From Rhizoclosmatium globosum (taxonomy: Eukaryota > Chytridiomycota > Chytridiomycetes > Chytridiales > Chytriomycetaceae): 64,000 nt of DNA. The DNA lies in NCBI GenBank assembly GCA_002104985.1, contig MCGO01000021.1:372001-436000 (forward strand), written 5' to 3'. The notes beneath the pieces were generated by a model. It was not told where the DNA came from. It did not search any database and worked only from the letters and a program-made list of their open reading frames with translations. Below are positions 22,701 to 34,726 of the stretch, one piece after another. Position 1 is the first letter of the stretch. The number at the start of each line of letters is the position of its first letter. Both the position numbers and the translations under genes were made by a program.

Positions 22701-23979
22701 ATCTCTGATTAAGTCATCTTCTTTACAGAGTATTTTCAACTTCAAAGATACAATTCAACCGGAGAATCCGATTGGAACACAACTACAACAACTGTTCAAA
22801 ACTTTATCCGACTCTGTGTCCATCCAGTCAGTCGAAATTGAGAAATATTGGATGATGTTTGAAGGTGAAAACGCGATACAGCCAATGGATTTATCAGACC
22901 AAGAAGCAACTCCTCCCCCGATACCAATGAGTTCAAAAACAACGATCTATTCTGATGGGCCAATACAGCGGTGTTTATATGATGTTCTTCTCCAAAGTCT
23001 TGTTGCTCTCCTCAGTCTGAATAATGTTGCCAATACGTCCCTTCAGCACCAGTCTCAAATTGAAGTTAATGAGAAAAATCGTGCTTTTTTGGTTTCTGGT
23101 ATCGATTGGATGAAAGTCTTGCCTCAGAGGTATCGTGACAAGAAGGATGGATTCTACGAGATTTCTCAAGTCTTATTAAGAACGATCAAATACTTTACAG
23201 ACTTGAGATATTCAATGCATTTACCAAGAACTGGTCTCACAACATTGATGACCGTTTTTCGAAACACAACTATGACTGCTGTCGAGAAAGATCTGGTGAA
23301 AGTGTTTTCCGAGGCGGATCCAATGATTTTGGATAAAAATATGAAAGCTTTTCGTTATTTCTTACGAGGATTGGATGACTGGAAGCAAGAAATCTTAGAG
23401 TCGACTTTGTCCAAGACATCTTCCTGCCCATCTGCATTGATGAAGTATTATCGCGATTCAGTTCATCCATCCACTGCCATGACATTCCTTCTCTGTGCAG
23501 AAAGGGTATCCGCATCTTTTTCATGGAGATACTCTCACGCAAAAACTTTGCTTTCAATCGCACCTAAAGACTTGGGATTCGTGATGAATGTGTTCTTACC
23601 AACGTTTGAAAAGTACCAAGGAGACTTTGAACGCGTGCAACCTCTTATAGACTTCATGGTGTCGTTTGTCAAATTCAGGCCCTTGATTAGAAGTAATTCG
23701 GTTCCATTACGTGTTATTGAAATGATGATATCGCTTTTGGCTGATGTTCTCTGGTGGTGCAGAAAGGATTCTCAGGAAGAGCTTGTGGTTGGGTTGGTTC
23801 AGGAACTTGTAGCTGGTGGAAGGGCGGGCAGGTTCACACGAGACGTGAATGACGAGATTGATAATGTGTTGAGAGATGCATTTTTTGGGTATTGCGAGTT
23901 ATTCAAAAGCTCGAAGATGATTCCAATCATCCGAGGCATGATTTTGAATTTTTGTGTGATCGGGGCATCAAATGAGTAA
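16745..23979 (+). CDS. Giant dual superfamily 1 helicase (UPF1/SEN1-type plus UvrD/TRANK1-type), reading frame interrupted
   Basis: The first module has a Walker A motif GPPGTGKTST (after an intron ending near 17528), a DEAA box (VDEAAQALE, about 18350), GDHKQLE, NIQYRMHPQIS, VDGFQGQEKD and NVALTRAK: motifs I-VI of UPF1/SEN1 helicases. Two clean introns (near 19456 and 19571) splice in frame into a second module with GRGGSGKTSV (about 19970), FVDEVQD (20745), INYRAQKS, GLEFDDVVLYN and LYVAVTRTRKR: UvrD/Rep motifs as in TRANK1. A helical region of about 700 residues without known motifs closes an 899-codon open frame (21280-23979). Lesions: apparent one-base losses near 17728, 18328 and 18624, disorder before 17000, and an in-frame TAA at 20776. 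The true start is unresolved. It may be a pseudogene or a sequence-error-laden gene; both modules are otherwise well conserved. Confidence 0.65.
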
Positions 23980-24094
23980 GATGATTAAAACGAATTGCAG
24001 TGAAATTTGCAGCAAGGATTATGTATGATTATATTATTGCAGTGGTGATTTATTTTGTAATAAATCCGAGAAAAAAACTTCTAACTTAATAAAC

Positions 24095-24781
24095 CTAGAT
24101 AAAGCGAGATAAAAGCCCACAGAATGCCCCCAATTGTTTTCTGCGCTCGTCCAGAGTCCCATCTGGAGTTTGGCCATACCCAATAAGAAGTGCGTCAACG
24201 TGAGCACCTAAAACGCCATCAAACTATCATCAACAAAACGACAAGTAAAATTCAGGAAATAAAAACGTACTTTGAAGATTCTTCATGGCAGCGGTCGTTT
24301 GTGGGAAGTTAAGTGGGATCTGGCCAGAATTGTTGACGAGTGGGAAAAGGGTGTGTGAATCCTTGAAGATATTAGAATTCATGATGCGGTTGATTGAGCG
24401 AGTCTCCATGGCCGCCGCTTGGACATTAATAGTAATGAGCTGTGCCTTGAGAGCGGAGTCGATGGCGGCATTCATGGTGACAAGCTGGGCTTTGAAGGTT
24501 ACATTGAGAGCAGCATCCACAGCGGCCTGGAACCAGACAGGTGGTTCAACGGCAGAGGCGGCCGCCGTAACAGTTTGCGCTACAGTAGTGGCTGCAACGT
24601 CACCTGCAGAGTTTGAGCTTCGAAGGCGCTTGGACGCATGCGTTTTGGGGGAAGCGGCAGAGGTATCGGGAGGACGGAGAGACGCGTTGGTGGCAACGGC
24701 AGCATCACTCGATAAAACAACAACTGTGGTGGCAGAAGCGGTGGTGAGAGGTGCAAGACTGGGTCCATTGGTAGTGTCCAT
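24095..24781 (-). CDS. Small Ala/Thr-rich protein, possibly Mug135-like
   Basis: Exons 24781-24271 and 24207-24095, splice gtacgt..ttttag in phase 1, give 207 residues. The first 60 residues are Ala/Thr/Ser-rich. A helical segment follows (VDAALNVTFKAQLVTMNAAI), then LFPLVN and PLNFPQTTAAMKNL, and a C-terminal block SAHVDALLIGYGQ..TLDERRKQLGAF. The last block resembles the C-terminal domain annotated as Mug135-like in some fungi, a family of unknown biochemical role linked to a meiotically upregulated gene. I recall that family only approximately, so the name is tentative. There is no signal peptide or membrane segment. Confidence 0.5.
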
Positions 24782-24906
24782 TTGAAGATGTTTGCGGTTT
24801 CCTTTTTCCGGACACCATAAATTCCAACATACCCATTAAACAACATTACTGAGACGGAAGTCTTTGGTTTCAAGAATCGGGCGCTTTTTATTTAACACTA
24901 ATAAAA

Positions 24907-26110
24907 TCAGGAGGAAAACTTTGAATCCAATGGAACAAAACCGATACGTTTCTGGCCACGATCAAATCCAACGTAAGCAGCCTGGAAGAACGGAGTGCCA
25001 AACGTGTTTCGATCGTTCGAATCACCATCATCAACCAGAGAAATACAGCGCTTGTTGCTGACTTCATTTACTAATGCAGAATAGGGAATAGTGTATGAGA
25101 CGTCTTCTGATGTCTCATCATTTATGATGGTAAAAATCAAAGGATTTCCTGTGCATGGGACAATGGTGGTGTTGGTTGCTGTGTCAAATTTACCACCAAA
25201 CCAGCCGTTGATAGCATTAGCAGCACTAGCAGTAAGGCTAATATAGGGGTGCATAGGTTTAATATCGGTCACCGGATTGAAACTGTCGTACTCTCTTGTG
25301 TAGAACAAGAAACGGTGTTTTCCCATGGAGTCAAATGAGGAAATCACCTTTACCAGTATTAATAAAGAAACAACCAAAGTCAAGACTAACCATTTCTGTT
25401 GTAATGACCCACTCTCTAAATGTACCCATTTTGGTAGTGAGAACGCTGAACCATTGGAGCTTTGATCCAACCACACCATACTTCTTGTCGGAGTAGTACC
25501 CTAAGCTCAAATGTCCTTTATCATTGAACTTGTTTGGAGGAGGAATATAAATTCCAAATTGAGAAACTCCCAAAGAGTCGAGAAAGTGCCCTCCTTGCAT
25601 GAAGGAAGTGTCATTCAACCCAAGTCCCAACATTCCCCGAATTCGAACGCGACCTACAGTACTTGTTGCAACACCGATATTTACACCGGGAATTCTAATA
25701 TCGTCTAACTGCAATTGCGTGCTGTATCCTGTTATGTTTGCACCAAAGTACGAATCGGTCTTGTCGTCGTAAAATACAATCTGAGTATTTTTCCCAGTAC
25801 TTTTAAAGTTCTCGTTTACAGTGACAGATCCTTTTTCTCCTGGCTGGCAGGCTTTTGCATCTGTGCCACAACAATTGGAGCCAGTTACCCAAACATCCAT
25901 GAATACTGTATCAATCACAACTCGCGAAATTGTCTTGCTTTCTCCGACAAGGAGGTCTGCGTAGAGACAAGTGTAGCCTGCCTCACAAAAACGAGCTACA
26001 GTAAAGGATCCATCAAATGTGCTTATGGCTGGATAGCTGATGGTAGGAGCTGCAATTGCAGTGAAACTGGCAAGTAAGGCTGCTGTGAGAGCGAATAATT
26101 GAGAAGGCAT
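24907..26110 (-). CDS. Secreted pepsin-like (A1) protein with altered active sites
   Basis: Two exons (26110 to about 25349 and about 25302 to 24907) give about 385 residues. A signal peptide is clear (MPSQLFALTAALLASFTAIA). The first catalytic region reads VVIDTVFMDVWVTGSNC: the Asp is kept but the following Gly is Val. The second should read D-T-G but reads INTGK, so the second catalytic Asp is Asn. Other A1 features are present (GMLGLGLND, QFGIYIPP, FFQAAYVGFDRGQKRIGF). Pepsin-type cleavage needs both aspartates, so this is probably a non-catalytic secreted relative, perhaps binding peptides or inhibitors; that is inference. The intron boundary falls next to the second site, and an alternative donor four codons upstream would not restore Asp. 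Confidence 0.75.
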
Positions 26111-26328
26111 AAGATATTTGTTGTGTCGGTGAAGAACACTTGCATTCCCATCACAAATCTCGATTTTAACTCATTTCGATTGGCTGTGACCGATCACCAT
26201 CCATTTGAAGAACAACAAAGGCTAATGAGGCAGTGAGCAGTTAGCTAAACAATTTAAAACTTGAAGTCTTTTCTTTGAGGAGAATTGAGAGGGTGGGGGC
26301 GGCAAGTTATCAACCAATTTCAGCCCAA

Positions 26329-29300
26329 ATGTCCCACTTTGATGGCAGTGGCAGTGGCAGTGGCAGCAGCTCCGCGGGCTACAGCACCAGTCCACCGCGA
26401 CTCGACCGTAACGGCAGCTCATCTGGGATTCCGTACGTTGAGCGAATGCGACTCGCGCGGGAACAGTCGCTGCACCGCAAGGCAACAACGAGCGCAACAT
26501 CGCCAACTTCAACATCGCCAACGCTGTCGCCAACAATGCGCGCCGCCCGCACCGCGTCCCTGTCACCGGCCCTTGCGCTTCACGGCACCGCCTTCGAGCC
26601 CGGGTCGCCGTCGCCTTCGTTGAACTTGTCGCCGTACGCAGCCTATGTCGCGACACCCTCAACCGCAACCGCAACCGCAACCCCGTCCTACTCATATGCC
26701 CCACTACTCCCGCCACCCGCTGAGATCCCGCGTCCCGGCCCGTCGCTCTTTGCCCAGGGCGTCGCGCTGCTCTCCCCGGAAGGCGGCCAGAACCCAACAC
26801 TCGCCTTTGCAAAGTTTGGCCAGGCCCTGAACCGCCTCCCAAAGAAGAACCAGCCCGGATTCAACTGGTACGCAACCGCAACCTGCCTCAACAACCTCGC
26901 CGTGTCCCTGCGCCAGGCCTCGCGCTACGACGACGCCCTGATCCACATCAAACAGGCCTGGGCTGTCACCGTCTGCGCTCTCGTCGACGAAAAGAAGCGC
27001 CTCGATTCTATGGGAATGTATCTCGGCGACAGTTGGATGGATCTTGTGATTACCATTCTAGACCTCGACAAGTCGGAGGATTGGGTCAGGTGATTGCCTT
27101 TCATCCAGCCTCATCATTTTGGCGCACTTAACATTCTCATATTCAGGTATTCCACGGCTGGCGACGAACCTGAATCGGAAGAGAAATATACCGGAAAAGG
27201 AAAAGGAGTACCAGGCCGCTCAGACACTGTCTGGTCCCAACCCGATGATTTCAACAAAACTGCTGGACTTCCTCACGACCCCGAAAATAGCAAAGTGATT
27301 CACGGTCCACCTCTTGTTGTCCTTTTCCTCGATCTTACCACAAACTGGGGAAACATTCTCTTTAATCTTGGGGACATGGAAGGTTCCATCACTCTCCACT
27401 CAAATTGTTTGCGACTTGCTGAGACTGTATTTGAATATTTTCCCTTGGATCCGGACTTCCGTATGTCTTTCCCTCTTGCAATGTCCCACCGTTTCAGCAC
27501 CACAATGACGGGTGGACTCTTTGTCAATAGCCCCAACCTTGAACCCCGCCGCCGAAACACAAACCACACGACCTTCAACTTGTCATCTACATCACGAGTA
27601 TCTATGGATGATACTAGCAGTATCGCATCTGGAACTACAATAACTCCATCCTTTGTCACAATAGGCAATCCACCCCCAACATCATCCACGCCCCCTCCTG
27701 CTTCCAGCTCCCCTTCACCCCTCGAAGACCCTCACTACCCCAACCCGCCAAAAGATAAACGCATCATCCTCTCGTTCTTGCACCGCTCAATTATCCTTGC
27801 ACAAGCTAGATCTCTGACTCATTTGTCCGCCTGCTGCCAGATCCTCGGCCTCGACGACGCCTCCCTCCAATGCAATTCGCACGCCCTCGAAATAATCTCG
27901 TTTTACAAAAAGATGGCAGTGATCGGAGCGAAGCCGCTGACACCTCAACAAGAGGCTGAAGCCGCAGCTGCCGCGGAGGCTACCGCTGCATCGAACCGCA
28001 AAGTATCACTAGAAGATTCAGATATCGCGGCTTTGAATACTGTGACGTCAACGGAAACAGGGTCGTCACGGGTTGCCAACTCTGTTGCTGCTGCGAAGCG
28101 GAAGAAGGTGACGTTGGAGGATATGTTCCAAGCACAACAGGCGCGATTGGAAAAGACAAAGTTGTATGTGAAGGAAACGGTGGATCCGTTGCAGGGCACT
28201 ATTCTGGCGAATTTGGCGGTTTCGTACTGTAAGGCTATTGCGATTCTTTGTAGAAATTATATTTTCTGAGTCTGTCAAAAATGACTTTTTGTAGATGCGA
28301 AAGGAAGAATCGCTTCGTCGTTTGACCACCTCACTCAAGCCGCCAGTATTTTCAAATCAGCCAACTATCAACTATCGTATACCCGTACATTGTCATCAGT
28401 TCATGCCTTAAAAGTGGAGCTTGGCAGATCATTGAAAGGTCTTCATTGGATTCGAAACATGGAGTCTCAAGCTATTGGCCAGGCAGAAGTCTCAGAGTGT
28501 ACCAGGTACTGGGGTCCACCAAGAATGAAAGGTGTGAACTTGGAGTCGACTGGAGCGGCTGAGCCAGACACATTTGCAAACGTGTATATTGGATCTGCAT
28601 GGGCGTACCCGGGACTGAAGGGGTTGAAATCCTGCTTCCTTTTGTTTAAAGAGAAAGATGATTTGTTGGGAATGCTGAATTGTATGGTAAATATGGGTAA
28701 GTCTTCGTGTTTTGATGTCTACTTTACATTATCTCATCTTTTTGGTCAGCTACTGCACACTTGTTGAATGGGCAGCCGTATCTTGCCCTGCATATTCTAG
28801 GAAGCCTCTTAACCGAAGAGACTGCGTCCGGTCTAAGTCTTCAGAACACTTCTGTTGCGAAGACAACAGGACAGGCGAAAATACCCGAAGTGCTCAGAAT
28901 TCATGTTCATTACACCCTATGTCAAGCTGTTTTCCTTGTTCTTCGCCTTCAGCACACCCCAACTCACGAACTCTTCCCACAAGCCATCTTTTTCGAAAAC
29001 GAGTCTCTCCTCTTTTGCGAAGTAAAACCAATCAATGACCTTCTCCCAGCACTTGACCTTGAGCTCAACAATTTCTTGGAGCTTGATATGCTGTGTGTTG
29101 CGTTTTTGACATCGATCCAGGACCTCGAACAGAGGCGAGAAGACATTCGAAGTGATATTCCATACAGTTTATTGTATTCATACATTGGTGAAAGCGGTTT
29201 CTTTGGGCATATGGCTCGTCTTTACCGATCTGTGAGCACAAATGGACAGCCTGGAAGCAGTGCATCACAAACTCTTGAGCAGAGGCAACAGCAACAACAA

Positions 29301-30161
29301 CATATGTATGGAATTGGAGTAGGAATGGATTTCTACACACAGCAAGCTTTCTTGATGCGCGCATTAATGGGGAAAAACGATTGGGTCAATGCAGGCGGTA
29401 TCTATAAATACGAAGGATACAACCATGTTGTCATGTACTACTCACAAGGGATCCAGAAGCTCGATACAACAGCCAAAGACGCGATGCAACTGTTACGTAC
29501 CGGAACAGGCGACGACGGGTCTTACGCCAGCGGTTTGATCTCTACGCTTCATGATACAACACTGAATGTCAAGACAATGCCTCCGTTATGTCCTGAAGTG
29601 ATTCATGGCGGTGGTCCCATGGGTCTTGGAATGGGGCTTGCGTCGCTTTCGTTGGGAAGTGAACCTGTGATGCGGTTCACGGCGGCAATGCAGAGTAGTT
29701 TGTTTGTTGCACCTGTGTTGTACTCTGTTAGTGCGGATGTGATGGCGTTTGGCGCGTATCAGATGCAGGCGCCACAGACAGTGGGGACGTTTGCTGGGGA
29801 GGGGCTTGCAGCGGATTTGTTGGGGGTCTTGAGAATCCCGGCGACACCCCAGCCTGCGAAAGTGCATAAAGATTTGTTGGAAGCGGCGTGTCATACATAT
29901 CGTGGGTTTTTGGGGATGTGTGAGTTGTGTTTGAAGGATATGTTGAAGGACCCTGATGCGTATGGAGAACTGGTGTTTGTTTCGAGGAATGGCGCTATGG
30001 TTTCTGCATATGTTGATCAAGAGAATGGCGGTGATGTGATTGTTGGGGGTGGGTTGATGGAAGCAGGGAAGGAGAAGAATGCATCCAGTGTGCAAGGCGT
30101 TCGTAATTCATTGAATTTGGATGGGAAACACATGTTCCCGTGTCGTCACTTTTATGTTTGA
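26329..30161 (+). CDS. Large tetratricopeptide-like protein, paralogue A
   Basis: Exons 26329-27089, 27147-28228, 28295-28696 and 28750-30161 give about 1,218 residues. The first 140 residues are a Gly/Ser then Ala/Ser/Thr/Pro-rich tail, probably disordered. Then come paired helices like tetratricopeptide repeats: AFAKFGQALNRLPKKN..NWYATATCLNNLAVSLRQ, LTTNWGNILFNLGDMEGSITLHSNCLRLAE, and ARSLTHLSACCQILGLDDASLQCNSHALEI. The C-terminal half is a long helical region ending in a conserved HMFPCRHFYV. There is no enzyme motif or membrane span. Function unknown; TPR-like proteins usually serve as scaffolds. A full-length paralogue with the same intron phases lies inverted at 36100-39991. The ABCC transporter gene begins about 260 bases downstream. 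Confidence 0.8.
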
Positions 30162-30419
30162 TTTTTGAGTAAATGTTGTATAATCTTAATTTCTTCCCCA
30201 GATATATAATTGCACTGTGAATTTTAACTCCAACTTTACTTTATCGTACTATTCGAACGCTTTCAGATTTGTTACTGTGGAATTGGAAAAAGTCCGCGCT
30301 ACTTGGCATCCCACAAGTGAACATTGGCATTTTGCCTCGTCCAATCAAAAGCGAACAAGGAAAGAATTTAGAAAAGTCTAGAATTGCGTATTATTCTTTC
30401 ATACTACCAAAGTTTGAAA

Positions 30420-33400
30420 ATGACCTTAGACCGAAATGCGTTTTCTTGGGTTACTTCAGCGTGGATGTACCCCCTATTGCGGAGCGGGTATCGTGCACCC
30501 TTGGAACATGAGGTAGGCCCCCACTAAATGCTGCGAATATCTCACTATTCTTTGTATTTGTAGGACTTGTTACCTATAAACCCAAGGGATTCCGCTCAAT
30601 CAGTGGACTGGCTTGATTCTTTTGGCTCAGAATCACCTCACAAACTGTACCGAGCGATTTGGAGAAATCAAGCGGGGAAAATGCAAGTGCCTCTTTCTTA
30701 ATGCCTATTTTAAACTTACGAACGTACTGTAGTACCATTGATGCGTGTTGCAGACTCGCTGAATCCACACTTGTTGTCTGCCTCACCCTCTTGGTTGAAA
30801 TCACAATTGACTATCTCGATCCTCAATTCGATAAATCAAAACTCTTTATTCAGGATGGATACGCTATTGCTACCATCGTGTTTGGGGTTCAGTTGCTGTC
30901 ATGCCTGTGCGCTAATACCGCAAACTCAACCACAGCAATTGCAGGGGTCCAAACAAACGCTGCTATCGTCCGGGCCATATATAAAAAGAATTTGAGACTT
31001 TCCTTGGAGTCACTTAAACTTTTTCCGCCTGGAAAGATAAACAGTCTCGTGACCGCAGATGCATTCGTAATTCAAAATTGCTTTGCAAAGATTAATATGG
31101 TCTGGATTCTTCCACTCCAAGTAGCAGCGTCACTGTACCTCTTGTCCATATATTTGAAAATTTCTACCACTGTTACTGCACTGGTTTTCCTGGCATTTGC
31201 TGGACTTGTCATACTGGCTTCGCCGCAATATGCCAGAATATATAATGAGTACTTTGAAACACTTGATCGTAGGACGTCACTTCTTCGCGAATATTTATAC
31301 GGTACGTTTGTAACATTGCCAAGACCTTAACTTACTCAAAATCGAAAGCTGCAAAAATCGTAAAATATAATGCTAGAGAATCTGAATTCTCCGCTAAGCT
31401 CGCTAAAGCACGCTTGGCACAAGTTGAAGCCGTGAAACAATTGATAAATTCTTCTATTTGGATTCACAGCTTTTTGGTCGGACAACAGCAGCTCTCCGTT
31501 ATTCTTGCATTTGTTGTATTCGGTGCTTTGGGTAATGCCATGAACGGTTCCCAAGTCTTCCCAGCAATATCTGTTCTAATGACGCTAATCCAAATATCTT
31601 CTCAAATCTTTTCAATTTTCGATTCTATTCTTTCGGCGGCGACATCTCTCAGTAGAGTCGAAGAGTTCTTACGGGCTGAGGAGCTCACTGAAACATATGG
31701 TATTATCTGTAGTGTCCCGAGACCAGACAGACAAGAACTGCTGATTGAATTATCCAAAGCTTCATTTTCATGGTTATTGGATGACTTCGAGTTTAAATCA
31801 TTTGACACAGCAGACTCTCAGTCAACTGTCAAAGTGAAAGAGTTCAAGCCGTTTGACTATGTCCTCAACGATTCTCATGAAAACTTCAAGTTTGCACGCC
31901 ATACATTGCAAGATTTGACCTGTACAATCAAAAAAGGTGAATTGGTGCTTGTGGTTGGTCCTACAGGGTCAGGAAAAAGTTCATTCCTGTCGGCACTCGC
32001 AGGATCCATCAAACGAACTGAGGGAAAAGTATGCAGAGTATGAATTATTCAAGGGGCTTAGACTCATACTTTATTAGGCTTTCATTTATACAGATTCGAT
32101 ATCTTATTGTTCTCAAGAACCTTGGATTCTTTCTGGAACAATCGAAGACAACATCACGCTCTTCAATCCTTCTCTAAAAACCAAATGCCAGAAAGCTGTA
32201 AAACTTTGTTGTCTTGAACGAGATCTTCGGTCTCTTCCGGGCGGAATCCTATCAAAAATCGGAGAGAAGGGAACCAACGTGTCTGGCGGACAACGTGCAC
32301 GAATTGCTCTTGCTCGATCCGTTGTGATGGACTCTGAATTATTACTTCTGGATGATCCATTGAGCGCGTTAGATTCCCAAGTCTCAAAAGAAGTATTTAC
32401 AAATGTTGTGCTTGGAGCCAAGGGTGAAGGAAAAACCGTAATTTTGGCGACAAACTTGCTGCACTTAGTACCGAATGCTGACAAAATCATTGTTCTCGAT
32501 CAAGGTCGGATTGAGGAGATTGGCTCATACTCAGATTTAATGAAAAGCAACGGAAAACTGTCAGAACTAATGAAGGCAAAGAGCCACGGGCAAGAAGAGG
32601 AAAACAACGCTTCTGTTGTATTGAAAGGCACCGAAAGTGAAGTTGAGCAAAATGCTGAAATGGATGACGATGATTTAAGCGAAAATCGTGGTTACGTGCG
32701 TGTAAGGTTTTTAAAGGATCCAGAACTGATTTCAATTTATAGGGTAAAGTTTCTCTCAAGAGCTACAAGCAATATTTCATGAGTTGGACAAAGTTACAAA
32801 TTGTAGCTGTTGGTGTCCTACTGTGTATGTTTTTTGGAACGTATTTGACCTCCCAATTGGTACTCTCTGCGTGGAGCAGCAAAGCTTGGAATTTAAATGA
32901 ATCAGAGTATTTATATGTCTACACAGGAGTCGGCATTGGACAGAGCATGGCCTTTCGTGAGCCTAGTATTTTGTGTTATCACTACATCTTACCTATTTTC
33001 AGTCATTGCCGAAGCCGCAATCTTATTTGCAGCTGCGAATGTTGGAAGAGAAATGCATGATTCCGCAATGAAGTCAATAATTAATTCGCCCATGTCATTC
33101 TTTGAAGGAAATCCTGTAGGCCGAATTCTAAATCGTATGACGGGAGATGTGAAGAGCATCGAAATAGAGTCTGGCGATAGTATTATTAATCTGTCTTGGT
33201 CGTTTTCTATTCTCCTCTCCTCGTGAGGCAAACATTCCACCATTACTTTGAGCTAACCATTTCTTCAATTTAGAGCCGTCATTCTGGCCATATCGTCGCC
33301 ATTTATGCTCGCCGTGTTTGCAGCAGTGTGCGGTCTGACGCTTTTGTTGTTTCGATTTTACAGTCCCTCATATCGAGAGTTGAAACGTTTGAATGCTTTG

Positions 33401-34635
33401 TCAAAGTCTCCCCTTCTCTCTCATATTTCTGAGACTTCACATGGCCTTGATACGATTCGCGCATATTCTTTGGAAAAGCGATTTGTAGCGTTGATTTTGC
33501 CGAAAATTGACCAGTGCAACCAGACACACCTTCTCTTGGTTCATTCGCAATACTGGTTCAAGTTACGCCTTAACTTTCTTGGCTGTCTCTTGGTGTTTGT
33601 TTTACTTATTCTCGGAGTGAATGGCAAGATTGATTCTTCTGTCGTGGGTCTGGCTATCACAGTTGGTCTTCAATTGAATGAAGAACTTAACTTCTTCCTG
33701 ATCACTCTAGGAGTATTTGAAGCTAATGTAAGTTTAAATTGTTATTTCATGGTTCTAATATAGTTTATTAGATGGTTGCCGTTGAAAGATTGGGCGAATA
33801 TGTTGGCGTCTCGTCAGAAGCGGCGAGGATCCTTCCCATTGATTCAAGTCTTTCAGGATGGCCGACCACAGGAAGTATCGAGTTTAATCAAGTTTGCATG
33901 AGTTATCCAAGGCGTCCAGACAGATTCGTACTTAAGAATGTGACTTTTAAAATCCAGTCTGGTGAGAAGGTTGGAATCATTGGAAGAACGGGTTCCGGAA
34001 AGTCGTCCATGATGGATACATTATTTCGAATTGTTGAGCCAAGGAGTGGATCCATTTTGATTGATGGTCAAGATGTATCCTTTGTCGGACTCACAAAGTT
34101 ACGGCAGTCAATTGAGATGATTCCGCAAACTGCCGTTCTATTTACTGGCACTATCCGAACTAATCTTGATCCTCAATGTGAATTTGACGATAACAAAATC
34201 TGGGACGCGTTGGATAGTGTTGGAATGAAACAGTTTGTTTCTGGACTTAGACATCAGATTGATTTCATCATTGATGAAGGCGGAAAGAATTTTAGTGCGG
34301 GTCAGAGGCAGTTGTTACTGTTTGCTGGGGTTCTGTTGAAGAAGGCAAAGATTATAGTTCTTGATGAAGCAAGCTCAAGCGTGGATGCTGAATCTGATCG
34401 ATTGATTCAAGAATGCTTGCATAGAGAATTCCGAGGAGTCACAGTCTTGTGTGTCGCACATCGTTTGGATATGATTGCCGGCTTTGATAAGATAATTGGT
34501 TTGAATTATGGTGTTATGGAGGAATTCGACACACCCGCCAATTTATTGAATCGCAAAGATTCAATTTTCAGACAGTTGGTTGAAGCCACCGGAGAAGAAA
34601 ATGCAAATCATTTGCGTAAATTGGCAAGGGCCTAG
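30420..34635 (+). CDS. ABCC (MRP-type) full-length ABC transporter
   Basis: Nine exons (30420-30512, 30564-30682, 30733-31301, 31349-32028, 32078-32701, 32743-32956, 33003-33222, 33274-33727, 33772-34635) join in frame to 1,278 residues. The start MTLDRNAFSWVTSAWMYPLL is the usual beginning of the first membrane domain, so TMD0 is absent. NBD1 has GPTGSGKS, signature NVSGGQ and LLLLDDPLSALD; NBD2 has GRTGSGKS, signature NFSAGQRQ, Walker B IIVLDEASSSVD and the H-loop CVAHR. NBD1 has Asp after Walker B (LLLLDD) where Glu is catalytic, a typical ABCC asymmetry. Such pumps export conjugated organic anions across plasma or vacuolar membrane; the substrate is unknown. Intron 2 appears to be a GC-AG intron (gcaagt..ctgtag, 50 bases). 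All other junctions are GT-AG. Confidence 0.9.
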
Positions 34636-34726
34636 GGTTTTAATAATATGATTACCCACAATGATGTAGTTGTCTCCAAAAATTTACATTTTCACGTATT
34701 TTCTCGAAGAACAGATGAGTTTATTT

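Noticed and set aside
26340..26700. Minus-strand and alternative plus-strand frames over the TPR paralogue A leader
   Set aside because: They are shadows created by GC-rich, repetitive Ser/Ala/Pro coding sequence.
30488..30563. Apparent frameshift near the start of the ABC transporter
   Set aside because: The frame starting at ATG 30420 gives NAFSWVTSAWMYPLL and splices cleanly at 30512/30564; the other frame was a shadow.
32957..33002. Apparent frameshift in the ABC transporter
   Set aside because: A 46-base intron gtgagc..ttttcag joins the flanking frames correctly, so no lesion is needed.
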